Source of the DNA: Acholeplasmatales bacterium | Lineage (GTDB): Bacteria > Bacillota_I > Bacilli_A > Acholeplasmatales > Anaeroplasmataceae | Assembly: GCA_016280975.1 (NCBI GenBank) | Contig: JAEEHU010000051.1 | Span: forward strand, 1-35,402 | Length of the DNA: 35,402 nucleotides | Reading direction: 5' to 3' | Shown here: piece after piece, positions 18,264-27,711 of the stretch | Layout of the letters: each line of letters begins with the position of its first letter | Position numbering within the stretch: position 1 is the first letter of the stretch | Translations under genes and position numbers: made by a program | The notes under the pieces: model-generated | Database searches by the model: none | Seen by the model: the letters and a program-made list of their open reading frames with translations, nothing else | Told to the model about the DNA's origin: nothing

Positions 18264-19958
18264 ATGACATATTTAGAAAAAGCAGAATTATGGAAAAAGA
18301 ATTCTAATCTAGAGGCTGATTTAAAGGCTGAATTAGATAAGATGGATGATAATCAATTAAAAGAAGCATTTACAAATGACTTAGAATTTGGTACTGGTGG
18401 TATGAGAGGAATCTTAGGTGCTGGTACTAATAGATTAAATGTTTATGTTGTTATGAAGGCAACACTTGGATTTGGTAGATATTTACTTACTAAATCACCA
18501 GTTGCTCAAGCAATGGGTGTTGCAATTTCTCATGATAATAGACATAAGAGTGTTGAATTTGCAAGAATCTCAGCTGAGGTATTAACTACATTAGGCTTTA
18601 GAGTATTCTTATTTGAAGCATTACGTCCAACACCTGAATTATCTTACGCTGTAAGAAACTTCAAGTGTATTGGTGGTATTATGATTACAGCAAGCCATAA
18701 TCCAAAAGAATATAATGGTTATAAGATTTATGATGAAACAGGCTGCCAATTAGTACCAAAGGATGCAGACCAAGTAATTGCTGAAATTAATAAGATTGAT
18801 GATTATTTTAATATTGATCATTCAAAAAATCACAATTTAATTTATTACATTGGAAAAGATGTAGATGAAAAGTATATAGCTGATGTTAAGAAAATCATCT
18901 TAAGACCAAATCTAAAGAAGGATTTCAAGCTTGTATATACACCACTACATGGTACAGGACAAGTATTCGCACCACAAGTATTACAATCAGTAGGATATGA
19001 TGTTGTGCCTCTTGCTTGTCAAATGACTTGTGACCCTGATTTTTCTGGTGTTAAAACATCAAATCCAGAAAATAAGGAAGCATATGATGAAGCAATTGAG
19101 CTTGCAAGAAAAATTGGAGCTAAGATAGTTTTAGCAACTGACCCAGATGCTGATAGATTAGGTATCGCAGTTGAGCATAATGGAGAATATGTATTATTCA
19201 CAGGAAATCAAACTGCATCATTAGTATTAGACTATATCCTAAAGACTAGAAAAGAATTAAATACACTTCCAAAGGATGGTTATGTATTTACAACTAATGT
19301 ATCATCAACTCTTCCAATTGCAATTGCAGAAAAATATGGATTAAAGGTTGAAATTACATTAACAGGATTTAAGTTCATCGGTGAAAAGGCACGTGAGATG
19401 GAAACAACAGGACGTGGAACATATGTATTCGGCTTTGAGGAATCATATGGTTGCTTAGTTTCTGATTGTGTACGTGATAAGGATTCAATTCAAGCAATCC
19501 TAATGCTTTGTGAAACTGCAGCTTATTACCGTGAAAAGGGAATGGACTTAGTTGATGCATTAAATCAAGTATATGAGGAATATGGCTACTATAAGGAAGG
19601 AATCACTAATATTGGTCTTGCAGGCTTAGAGGGTTCTGCAAAGATTAGAAGAATTATGGATTTCTTCAGATCAACAGAAATTGCCTTAAAGGATTTCAAG
19701 ATTTTAGCTAAGGATGATGTTAAGCTTGGAGTTAAATACGATCTAGTAAACGATAAGACATCTAAGATTAATCTTCCTTCATCTAACGTAATTAAATATT
19801 ATTTAGATGATAATATGTGGTTCGTATTAAGACCAAGTGGTACAGAACCAAAATTAAAGGTTTATTATGGCGTTAAGGGTAAAACTCAAGCAGACGCTGA
19901 TAGTAAGCTTGCTTTATTAGAAAAAGAAGTATTAGCAATCGTAAATATGATTAAATAA
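18264..19958 (+). CDS. Phospho-sugar mutase (phosphoglucomutase/phosphomannomutase)
   Basis: FGTGGMRGILGAGTNRLN, MITASHNPKEYNGYKIY, ATDPDADRLGIAVE, FGFEESYGCL, RPSGTEPKLKVYY. Confidence 0.95.
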   Translation: MTYLEKAELWKKNSNLEADLKAELDKMDDNQLKEAFTNDLEFGTGGMRGILGAGTNRLNVYVVMKATLGFGRYLLTKSPVAQAMGVAISHDNRHKSVEFARISAEVLTTLGFRVFLFEALRPTPELSYAVRNFKCIGGIMITASHNPKEYNGYKIYDETGCQLVPKDADQVIAEINKIDDYFNIDHSKNHNLIYYIGKDVDEKYIADVKKIILRPNLKKDFKLVYTPLHGTGQVFAPQVLQSVGYDVVPLACQMTCDPDFSGVKTSNPENKEAYDEAIELARKIGAKIVLATDPDADRLGIAVEHNGEYVLFTGNQTASLVLDYILKTRKELNTLPKDGYVFTTNVSSTLPIAIAEKYGLKVEITLTGFKFIGEKAREMETTGRGTYVFGFEESYGCLVSDCVRDKDSIQAILMLCETAAYYREKGMDLVDALNQVYEEYGYYKEGITNIGLAGLEGSAKIRRIMDFFRSTEIALKDFKILAKDDVKLGVKYDLVNDKTSKINLPSSNVIKYYLDDNMWFVLRPSGTEPKLKVYYGVKGKTQADADSKLALLEKEVLAIVNMIK

Positions 19959-19963
19959 AAAAT

Positions 19964-19992
19964 GAGGAAGTCATTTATGGCTTCCTCTTATT
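19964..19992 (+). terminator. Terminator-like hairpin after the mutase gene
   Basis: GAGGAAGTCAT-TT-ATGGCTTCCTC (one wobble), short T-rich tail. Confidence 0.65.
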
Positions 19993-20057
19993 TAAGATAT
20001 CTTAAATTGAAAATTTAAGTAATTTATGGTAGCATATTTAGAGTATGAGGTGAAAGT

Positions 20058-20588
20058 ATGAATATTTGGCATGATATTGATAATGATAGAATAACTAAGG
20101 ATGAATTTATTGCTTGTATTGAAATACCTAAGGGTTCTAAGAAAAAATATGAGCTTGATAAGGAAACAGGTTTAATTATTCTTGATAGAATATTATATAC
20201 ATCAACTCACTATCCAGCAAATTATGGTTTTATTCCAAGGACATATTCACAAGATAGAGACCCACTTGATGTATTAGTTTTATGTGATGAAGCATTTGAC
20301 CCACTTGTATTAGTAAGAGCTAAGCCAATTGGTGTAGTTAAGATGATTGATGATGATGATATTGATGAAAAAATCATTGCAGTATGTATCAATGACCCAT
20401 CAATGAATGTTTATAATGATATATCAGAGCTTCCAGAACATAAATTTGAAGAAATTAGACATTTCTTTACAGTATATAAGCAGCTTGAAAATAAGCATAC
20501 AACTGTTTATGATGTTTATGGTGTAGATGAAGCAAAGAAGGTTATTGCTGATTCTATAAAGGCTTATAATGATTTATATTTAAAGTAG
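20058..20588 (+). CDS. ppa: Inorganic pyrophosphatase (family I)
   Basis: [55 protein letters not shown]. Confidence 0.97.
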   Translation: MNIWHDIDNDRITKDEFIACIEIPKGSKKKYELDKETGLIILDRILYTSTHYPANYGFIPRTYSQDRDPLDVLVLCDEAFDPLVLVRAKPIGVVKMIDDDDIDEKIIAVCINDPSMNVYNDISELPEHKFEEIRHFFTVYKQLENKHTTVYDVYGVDEAKKVIADSIKAYNDLYLK

Positions 20589-20607
20589 TATTAAGGAGAT
20601 AGTAAAA

Positions 20608-21708
20608 ATGGCTTTAACTGCAGGTATAGTTGGTTTACCTAACGTAGGAAAATCAACATTATTTAATGCGATAACAAAAGCAGGTGCTCTTGCTGCAAAT
20701 TATCCATTTGCAACAATTGAACCAAATGTAGGTATGGTAAATGTACCAGATGAAAGATTATATGTTTTATCAGGTATGTATAATCCTAAAAAAACAACTC
20801 CTGCAACATGTGAATTTACAGATATTGCAGGTTTAGTAAAAGGAGCATCAAAAGGTGAAGGACTTGGAAATCAATTTTTAGGTAATATTAGAAACTGTGA
20901 TGCGATATTAGAGGTTGTAAGATGCTTTGAGGATTCTAATGTAACTCACGTTGAAGGAAATGTTGATCCTATTAGAGATGCAAATATTATAAATCTAGAA
21001 TTAATATTCTCAGATTTAGAGCAGGTTCAAAAAAGAATTCCAAAGATTGAAAAGAAGGCTCAATCTAAAATAGATGATGCACCAATTGAATATGCATTAT
21101 TAAAAAGAATAGAAGAAAGTCTTTTAAATGAAGTTCCAGTTAGAACTATGGAATTTTCAACTGAAGAATTAAAATATGTAAATGGCTATCAATTATTAAC
21201 TAATAAGCCATTTATGTATATCGCAAATGTAAAGGAAGAATATATTTCAGATCCATCAAAGGATCCTAATTATATTAAGCTTTTAAATTATGCTAAGGAA
21301 AATAATTCTAAGTGTATTGCAATATCAGCTCAAATTGAAGCAGAGCTATCTGAGCTTGATGATGAAGAGAAAGCATTATTCCTAGAGGACTATGGTGTTA
21401 CTGAACCAGGATTAAATAAATTAATTAGAGAAACATATGATTTATTAGGCTATGCAACATACTTTACAACAGGACCTGATGAATGTAGAGCGTGGACATT
21501 TAAGCGTGGTATGCTTGCTCCTCAATGCGCTGGTATTATTCATACAGATTTTGAGCGTGGATTTATTCGTGCAGAAACTGTTTCATATGATGATTTAGTT
21601 AAGTCTGGATCAATGCTTAAGGCAAAAGAAGCAGGTCTTGTTCGACAAGAAGGAAAAGACTATAAGGTACAAGACGGAGACGTCTTACTATTCAAGTTTA
21701 ACGTATAG
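20608..21708 (+). CDS. ychF: Redox-regulated/ribosome-associated GTPase-like ATPase YchF
   Basis: AGIVGLPNVGKSTLFNAITKAGALAANYPFATIEPNVG, FTDIAGLVKGASKGEGLGNQFL, TGPDECRAWTFKRGMLAPQCAGIIHTDFERGFIRAE. Confidence 0.98.
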   Translation: MALTAGIVGLPNVGKSTLFNAITKAGALAANYPFATIEPNVGMVNVPDERLYVLSGMYNPKKTTPATCEFTDIAGLVKGASKGEGLGNQFLGNIRNCDAILEVVRCFEDSNVTHVEGNVDPIRDANIINLELIFSDLEQVQKRIPKIEKKAQSKIDDAPIEYALLKRIEESLLNEVPVRTMEFSTEELKYVNGYQLLTNKPFMYIANVKEEYISDPSKDPNYIKLLNYAKENNSKCIAISAQIEAELSELDDEEKALFLEDYGVTEPGLNKLIRETYDLLGYATYFTTGPDECRAWTFKRGMLAPQCAGIIHTDFERGFIRAETVSYDDLVKSGSMLKAKEAGLVRQEGKDYKVQDGDVLLFKFNV

Positions 21709-21715
21709 TAAAATA

Positions 21716-21757
21716 ACACATAAATTGACCATGAATTTGGTTGGTTTATGTGTTTTA
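21716..21757 (+). terminator. Rho-independent terminator after ychF
   Basis: ACACATAAA ... TTTATGTGT followed by a T-rich tail. Confidence 0.7.
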
Positions 21758-21815
21758 TTTTTCTTGTAATTAAAAATAATTTATAAGTTATTGAAATTTA
21801 CGTATATTAGTTATT

Positions 21816-21838
21816 TATACTATATTTTATATAGTATA
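21816..21838. repeat. Perfect 10-bp-arm palindrome upstream of the jet operon
   Basis: TATACTATAT-TTT-ATATAGTATA within an AT-rich intergenic region of about 328 bp. Confidence 0.55.
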
Positions 21839-22036
21839 TTAAACTTATTTTAGTAATCAAAAAAACTTAACAAAATTTAGTAAACTACTTGAAAATATGA
21901 TATTTTTGTATAATCAAAAAAAATCTAAAAAAAAGTTAAAAAATCTCTATTTTTTGAAAGGGATTTCATTGAATAAGAAAGCCATTTTTGTTAAAATTAA
22001 TATGATATATTATAAAGAGGAAGGGAGTTTTTTTGG

Positions 22037-23458
22037 ATGGATTTTTTTGATATGGTCCCAGACAACTTCTTTTCATTATTAGCTTCTAAAAATAAGAGGA
22101 TTTATCTTGCAAGTATATTACAGGTTTTTAAGGTATACGAGACAGGAACTATCCTTGGAATCGACAAAAAAATAGTTGTAGATGACTTAACTATTTTCTT
22201 AGATTCTAACAAAAATTATTTATATGATGTCGAGGATGAAGAAGACGAGGAATCAAATCCAACTAGCAAGAGGGAACTTGCAAATTATATTTTAAGAAGA
22301 ATGGAAGAATGTGGTTGGATTTATGTTGATATTACGAATGATTACATTGAGGTTTTAAACTTCTCGGATGATGCTATTACAATCTGTGAGGCTTTAATTA
22401 ATGCATATCCTCAATTTGAATATAATGAAGACGAATTACCATCTGATTTTATTAATCCAAATGAATATCAAGGCTATATTTATTCTATTTATTCATTATT
22501 ATCACAAAAGGATAATATCGATTATGCTTTAACATTCCAATTAGTATATTCAAATACTAAGCAATTAATTAGAGCAATTAGAAGACTTGATGCTAGAATG
22601 AAGGATTATATAACATCAGTTGTAGAAAACACAGAAATTAAGGATTTAATGGAAAAGCTTATTTATTATAAGAATGATATTTATGATAAGAGCTACGTTA
22701 AATTAAAGGTATCAGATAATATCGATAGATATAGACTAGATATCATTACAGCTCTTGAGCATATGCAAGAGGATGAAACAATTGTAAAGGCAATATCTAA
22801 AAACTATGCTGCTTATACAAAAACAGAAGATGACGCAATCAATAGATCAATTAGATTAATAGATGAAGTAATCGATGCATTTAATGCTATTGAGGATTTC
22901 ATTACTGAAATTGATAACAAAAATAGAAATTATATTAATTCAACAATTGGTAAGATCAAATTCTTATTAACAGAAGACGATAATATTATTGGTAAACTAA
23001 ATGGTATTTTAAAGTACATTAGAGATACTAATAAGGAAGGTAATGTTGATAAGGCTATGAGACTTGTTGATTCACTATATACTATTCCACAAATGAAGAT
23101 TATGAATGGTGAATATAGTTTATATCAACCTCGTGGTAGCTACCAAAGAAATTATAATCAAACACTTGATGATATAGGCTTAACTGGATTTGAAATGACA
23201 GATGATTTCTTAAGTCAATTTAAGAATTCATATAATGAGGATGAAATCAAGGCATATCTTGAGGCTCACTTAAAGGATTCAGTATTTAAAGCATCAGATG
23301 TTTTATATTACGATTGTACAAATGAAGAATTCCTAATGACTGTATATTGCATAATTTACGCTGCTGAACGTCAATATGTTGTATCTATATTAGATAATAT
23401 TATTGATACAAAGAGATTTACAATCAAGGATTTTGAGATTAAGAAAACACTATTTTAA
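22037..23458 (+). CDS. jetA: Wadjet JetA / MksF-like kleisin subunit
   Basis: N-term MDFFDMVPDNFFSLLASKNKRIYLASILQVF matches the JetA (DUF5716) pattern; followed by JetB- and JetC-like genes. Confidence 0.85.
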   Translation: MDFFDMVPDNFFSLLASKNKRIYLASILQVFKVYETGTILGIDKKIVVDDLTIFLDSNKNYLYDVEDEEDEESNPTSKRELANYILRRMEECGWIYVDITNDYIEVLNFSDDAITICEALINAYPQFEYNEDELPSDFINPNEYQGYIYSIYSLLSQKDNIDYALTFQLVYSNTKQLIRAIRRLDARMKDYITSVVENTEIKDLMEKLIYYKNDIYDKSYVKLKVSDNIDRYRLDIITALEHMQEDETIVKAISKNYAAYTKTEDDAINRSIRLIDEVIDAFNAIEDFITEIDNKNRNYINSTIGKIKFLLTEDDNIIGKLNGILKYIRDTNKEGNVDKAMRLVDSLYTIPQMKIMNGEYSLYQPRGSYQRNYNQTLDDIGLTGFEMTDDFLSQFKNSYNEDEIKAYLEAHLKDSVFKASDVLYYDCTNEEFLMTVYCIIYAAERQYVVSILDNIIDTKRFTIKDFEIKKTLF

Positions 23459-23469
23459 GGAGATATAAA

Positions 23470-24051
23470 ATGTTAGACGCATTAGAGAAAATGACTGTTA
23501 CACAGCAAACACAATTTAGGGATACAGCTAATAAGTTACTAGCATGTACATATTTATCAAGAGATAAAAAAGATAATAAAGAATCTTATTACTTTTTAAT
23601 GAGCTATAAAGAAGTATTTGATGAATTCTTTAGAATATTAGGATATGAATTAACACTTGATATTCAACTTGGAGCAGTAGAATTAACAGGTGCAACTCCT
23701 CTTAATACTTTAAAGCTAAGAAGAGATGAATCAATTATCCTTTTAATTTTAAGACTTCTATATCATGAAAAAGCAAAGGATACATCATTAAATGAGAATA
23801 TCGTATGTAATGTATCTGATATTCATCAAAAATACGATATGTTAGAAATCAAAAAGAAATTAAATAAGACTGACCTAGTAAGTGCAGTAAGATTATTCCG
23901 TAGATATAATTTAATTGATTATATTGGTGATGTATCATCAAGTACAACAAAGATTGTAATTCTACCTACAATCCTACTTGCAATTAAGTCAGAGGATGTA
24001 ACAGAGGTATTTAATACAATCCAAAGAATATCACAAGAGGAGGTAAAGTAG
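23470..24051 (+). CDS. jetB: Wadjet JetB / MksE-like KITE subunit (DUF4194-like)
   Basis: Size, position between jetA and jetC, and LLILRLLYHEKA ... VRLFRRYNLIDYIGD typical of the family. Confidence 0.85.
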   Translation: MLDALEKMTVTQQTQFRDTANKLLACTYLSRDKKDNKESYYFLMSYKEVFDEFFRILGYELTLDIQLGAVELTGATPLNTLKLRRDESIILLILRLLYHEKAKDTSLNENIVCNVSDIHQKYDMLEIKKKLNKTDLVSAVRLFRRYNLIDYIGDVSSSTTKIVILPTILLAIKSEDVTEVFNTIQRISQEEVK

Positions 24052-24052
24052 A

Positions 24053-27000
24053 GTGAAAAAATTAGTTAAAGTTAGATTAATAAACTGGCATTACCTATCA
24101 AATGAAACAATAACTATTAATGGTAATACTCTACTTACTGGTCCTAACGCATCTGGTAAATCAACAATCATGGATGCCATTACATTTGTTTTAACTGCAG
24201 GTGATACTCAATTTAACCTTGCCGCAAACGAAAAGGGTAAAAGAGATTTAAAGGGTTATATTAAGTGTAAGCTTGGTATCGATGATAAGGAATATTTAAG
24301 AAATGGTGATGTTTCTGGTCACGTTGCCTTAGAATTCCATGATGAAAAGACAGGAAATAACTTCACAGTTGGTGCTGTAGTTGATGCATTTGGTGAGCAA
24401 CTTCCAGTTAAGACTTTATTCTATAAGAGTGAAGAGCCAATTGTAGATTCAATGTTTATCTCTGATGAGAAGACTATTTATGGTACAGTTGATTTCAGAA
24501 AGCACAATCCACTCTTTGAATATTACTTAACAAAGAAGGAGGCAAAGCGTGGATTTAGAAATGCATTCGGTTCAATTAATGAAGATTTCTATAGATTAAT
24601 ACCAAAGGCATTAGCATTCAAGCCAATCGCTGATGTTAAGGAGTTCATCTATCAAAATATCTTAGAAGAAAAGTCAATTGATGTAACTGCAATTCAAGAA
24701 TCAATCAGAGCTTATAAGGAGCTTGAAATTACCTTAAAGCAAATTCAAGCTAAGATTTCTGATTTAAAGGAAATTGATTTCGTATATCAAGAAATTAGAA
24801 AGATTGAAGAGAATAAGGCATACTTAGAATATTTAATGCATTTATTCGATGTTGAAAGAATCAAAAATGAAATCCAAGATTGCAAGAAAGCAATTCTTAA
24901 GGAAGAATCATCTAGAGAAACAAAGAATCAAGCATTATATGATCTTGAAGGTGAAACTCAATCACTTCAAGAGCGTTCTCGTGAGCTTTATAATATGCTT
25001 TCTAATAATGAAGAATTTAAGGCAGATGAATTTACATCTCGTCAAATTCTAAAGACTCAAGCAAATATTCAAGTATTAGAGGCTAATGAGCAACAATTCT
25101 TAAAGAGAAGTGCTCAATTTAACGCAACTGTAAATGAATTAAAGGCTTTATCAAATGATAAGATTTATAATGAGCTTGCAAGTGTTAATTTATCATTAAT
25201 TAATGCTCAACAAGTTGAAGAGACTAAGATTAGACTTCGTGATTTAAATAACCGTATTTCTGGTGTTATAAATAAGAAGAACCAAGAATTAGGTCAAATT
25301 CAATCACAAATCTCTCAAATTATTTCTGAAATTAATGCAATTAAGCTTTCTTTAAAGGATTTAGAGCAAAATAAGGTTAACTTTAATCCTCAATTAATTG
25401 CAATTAGAGAAGAAATTCAAGAGGGTTTAAAGCGTATCTATAATTATGATATTTCTGTTCATATTTTAGCAGAGCTTTGTGAAATCACTGATCCTAAGTG
25501 GGCAGATACAGTTGAAATATATTTAGGTAATCGTAGATACATGTTCATTGTTGAGCCTAGATATTATGATCAAGCACTTCAAATCTTTAATAGAATCAAA
25601 AATAGATATCGTATCTATGGTATAGGTTTAGTTAATACTAAGCAAATATCAAAATATGATTCATATGAGAAGAACTCAATCGCATCTATTATTGACTGTG
25701 AAAACAAGGATGCTAGATGCTATATCAACTATACAGCTGGTTCTGTAATCATGGTTGATGATGTTACTGAGCTTGAAAAGTATCAAACAGCTATTACAAA
25801 TGATGGTTTAATTTATAGAGGCTATACAACAACTAACCTTAACCCTAATGTTCAAAAGCCATTAATGGGTAAAGGTGCTGCTCAAAAGCTAAATGAAATT
25901 TGGCAAAAGAAGGCACTTGAGGCTAAGAGTAAGTATACTGAATTAAATTCTCAATCTGAAATGTTAAATAATGAAATTGAATATTTACAAGGCTTAAATA
26001 TTGGTGCATTAGTTGAAGACTTAAATAAGGCCTTAGAGCTTCAAAAGGAAAGAGCTTCTTTAGATGACTTAAAGAAGGAAAAGAACCGTAAGAAGGCTAA
26101 GACTGCATCTGAAATTGAGGATGATTTTAATAAGACTCAAGCAACAATTAAGGCAAATGAAGAAAAGAAGATGTCAATTTCAATGGAAATTGGTGGAATC
26201 AATTCTAGAATCGATGCTTTAAATAAGCAAATTGAGATTAAGAATAATGAATTAGTTGATTATTCTAAGTCACTTGCTCAACTTGCAGGAGATAATGCAT
26301 TAATCGTTGAAAGAGCTAAGGAAGAATACCAAAATATCGTATCTGGTATGTCATTTAAGCAAGCTTTAGCTCAATATGAGGAAAGATATAGTACTGAAGA
26401 ATCAAGCTACAATACTTTATCTGAGACATTAATAGCTAAGCAATATGCTTATATTAATAAATTTAATTCAACTTTATCAGTTGGTGTAACTGAAATGAAT
26501 AAGTTCCAAGCTGAATTAAATAAGCTTGAAAAGAGTGAGCTTGTTTCATATGAGCAAAAGGTACGTCAAGCAAGAGAATCAGCTGAAGTAGTATTCAAGG
26601 AAGACTTCATTGCTAAGCTAAGAAATAATATCCTAAGTGCTGAACAAGAAATCGAAAAGATTAATGAAACACTTGCAGGTATTACATTTGGTAATGATCA
26701 CTATGAATTCGTATTCCCTCGTTCAAGTGAATATGCACAATTCTATGATATGGTTACATCAGATTTAGTTGATATTAACCAAGGCTTATTCACATATGAC
26801 TTCCAAAATAAATATGATGAACAAATTAGAGAATTATTTGAAAGCTTATCAATGGATGAATTAAATTCAAATGGTGCTATCAATAAGTTCACTGATTATC
26901 GTACATACATGGATTATGATATTAAGATCATCAATTCAGATGGTGATACAATGACATATTCTAAGGTATTTAAGGAAAAATCCGGTGGTGAGACACAGGT

Positions 27001-27292
27001 TCCATTCTATGTTGCGATCATCGCATCATTCGTTCGTGTATACCAAAAGTCAGGATTTACTGGTGGAGATCCAATTGGTATTGTAATGTTCGACGAAGTA
27101 TTCGATAAGATGGATGGTAACCGTATGCGTGCTATGATGAACTTCATTTCATCAATGCCACTTCAAGTTATCATTGCCTGCCCTCCTCAAAGAATGGATA
27201 TCTTACAAGAATATGTTGATACAACATTAATTATGGTTCGTCAAGGCGTTAAAGCAGCAGTACTTCCTGCTGTTAGAAAGGAAAATGAATAA
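24053..27292 (+). CDS. jetC: Wadjet JetC / MksB-like SMC ATPase
   Basis: Walker A LLTGPNASGKSTIMDAITFVL, long coiled coils, signature KEKSGGETQVPFYVAIIASF, Walker B GIVMFDEVFDKMDGNRMRAMM. GTG start 1 nt after the jetB stop. Confidence 0.93.
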   Translation: MKKLVKVRLINWHYLSNETITINGNTLLTGPNASGKSTIMDAITFVLTAGDTQFNLAANEKGKRDLKGYIKCKLGIDDKEYLRNGDVSGHVALEFHDEKTGNNFTVGAVVDAFGEQLPVKTLFYKSEEPIVDSMFISDEKTIYGTVDFRKHNPLFEYYLTKKEAKRGFRNAFGSINEDFYRLIPKALAFKPIADVKEFIYQNILEEKSIDVTAIQESIRAYKELEITLKQIQAKISDLKEIDFVYQEIRKIEENKAYLEYLMHLFDVERIKNEIQDCKKAILKEESSRETKNQALYDLEGETQSLQERSRELYNMLSNNEEFKADEFTSRQILKTQANIQVLEANEQQFLKRSAQFNATVNELKALSNDKIYNELASVNLSLINAQQVEETKIRLRDLNNRISGVINKKNQELGQIQSQISQIISEINAIKLSLKDLEQNKVNFNPQLIAIREEIQEGLKRIYNYDISVHILAELCEITDPKWADTVEIYLGNRRYMFIVEPRYYDQALQIFNRIKNRYRIYGIGLVNTKQISKYDSYEKNSIASIIDCENKDARCYINYTAGSVIMVDDVTELEKYQTAITNDGLIYRGYTTTNLNPNVQKPLMGKGAAQKLNEIWQKKALEAKSKYTELNSQSEMLNNEIEYLQGLNIGALVEDLNKALELQKERASLDDLKKEKNRKKAKTASEIEDDFNKTQATIKANEEKKMSISMEIGGINSRIDALNKQIEIKNNELVDYSKSLAQLAGDNALIVERAKEEYQNIVSGMSFKQALAQYEERYSTEESSYNTLSETLIAKQYAYINKFNSTLSVGVTEMNKFQAELNKLEKSELVSYEQKVRQARESAEVVFKEDFIAKLRNNILSAEQEIEKINETLAGITFGNDHYEFVFPRSSEYAQFYDMVTSDLVDINQGLFTYDFQNKYDEQIRELFESLSMDELNSNGAINKFTDYRTYMDYDIKIINSDGDTMTYSKVFKEKSGGETQVPFYVAIIASFVRVYQKSGFTGGDPIGIVMFDEVFDKMDGNRMRAMMNFISSMPLQVIIACPPQRMDILQEYVDTTLIMVRQGVKAAVLPAVRKENE

Positions 27293-27615
27293 TGGGATTA
27301 TTTAGTCGTAATAAACCTCAAGAGGAGGAAAAAATCGAAGCTGCAGCTGAAAGAATTATCATGAAGCAAATGACTGATAATGAAGAAGCAGCTAGAGATT
27401 TAGTATTAGAAATTAAAAATGGTAATCCAGTTTGCTTAAACTTTAAGAATTTAAATGAAGAGGTAGGAAATAAGTATCTTGCCTTCTTCATTGGAGCGAC
27501 TGTTGCCTTAGATGGTAGAACTACTAAGATAAATGAATATACTTATTTATTCGCAAGAAGAGAAGACTTCTTAGATGGTTCTTTAAAGAAATGGATTGAT
27601 TCAATCCCTAGATAA
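27292..27615 (+). CDS. SepF-like cell-division protein in the usual jetD position
   Basis: MGLFSRNKPQ..., then EEAARDLVLEIKNGNPVCLNFKNLNEEVGNKYLAFFIGATVALDGRTTKINEYTYLFAR, which parallels the SepF core (EAQEIADHLKNRRAVVVNLQRI...[23 protein letters not shown]). Overlaps the jetC stop as TAATG. Confidence 0.85.
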   Translation: MGLFSRNKPQEEEKIEAAAERIIMKQMTDNEEAARDLVLEIKNGNPVCLNFKNLNEEVGNKYLAFFIGATVALDGRTTKINEYTYLFARREDFLDGSLKKWIDSIPR

Positions 27616-27623
27616 GAAAAATT

Positions 27624-27650
27624 GAGATACATTTATGTATCTCTTTTTTT
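27624..27650 (+). terminator. Rho-independent terminator ending the jetABC-sepF operon
   Basis: GAGATACA-TTTA-TGTATCTC followed by TTTTTTT. Confidence 0.92.
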
Positions 27651-27657
27651 AACTTTA

Positions 27658-27686
27658 TTGTTTTTAAGGCTTTCAAGTGGTAAAAT
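27658..27686 (+). promoter_or_regulatory. Predicted promoter of the lipoprotein peptidase gene
   Basis: TTGTTT (27658-27663), 17-nt spacer, TAAAAT (27681-27686). Confidence 0.55.
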
Positions 27687-27711
27687 ATATAAAAAAAAAG
27701 AGGTGATGAAA

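Noticed and set aside
21897-22082. 61-aa ORF upstream of jetA
   Set aside because: Lys-rich, low complexity, overlaps the jetA start in another frame and has no convincing RBS; probably spurious.
24849-25052. 67-aa ORF inside jetC
   Set aside because: Alternative frame within coiled-coil coding sequence; no independent signals.
22037-27292. Calling the locus a complete anti-plasmid Wadjet system
   Set aside because: No JetD/MksG-like ORF is present in the window; jetABC alone does not support a nuclease-based defence call.
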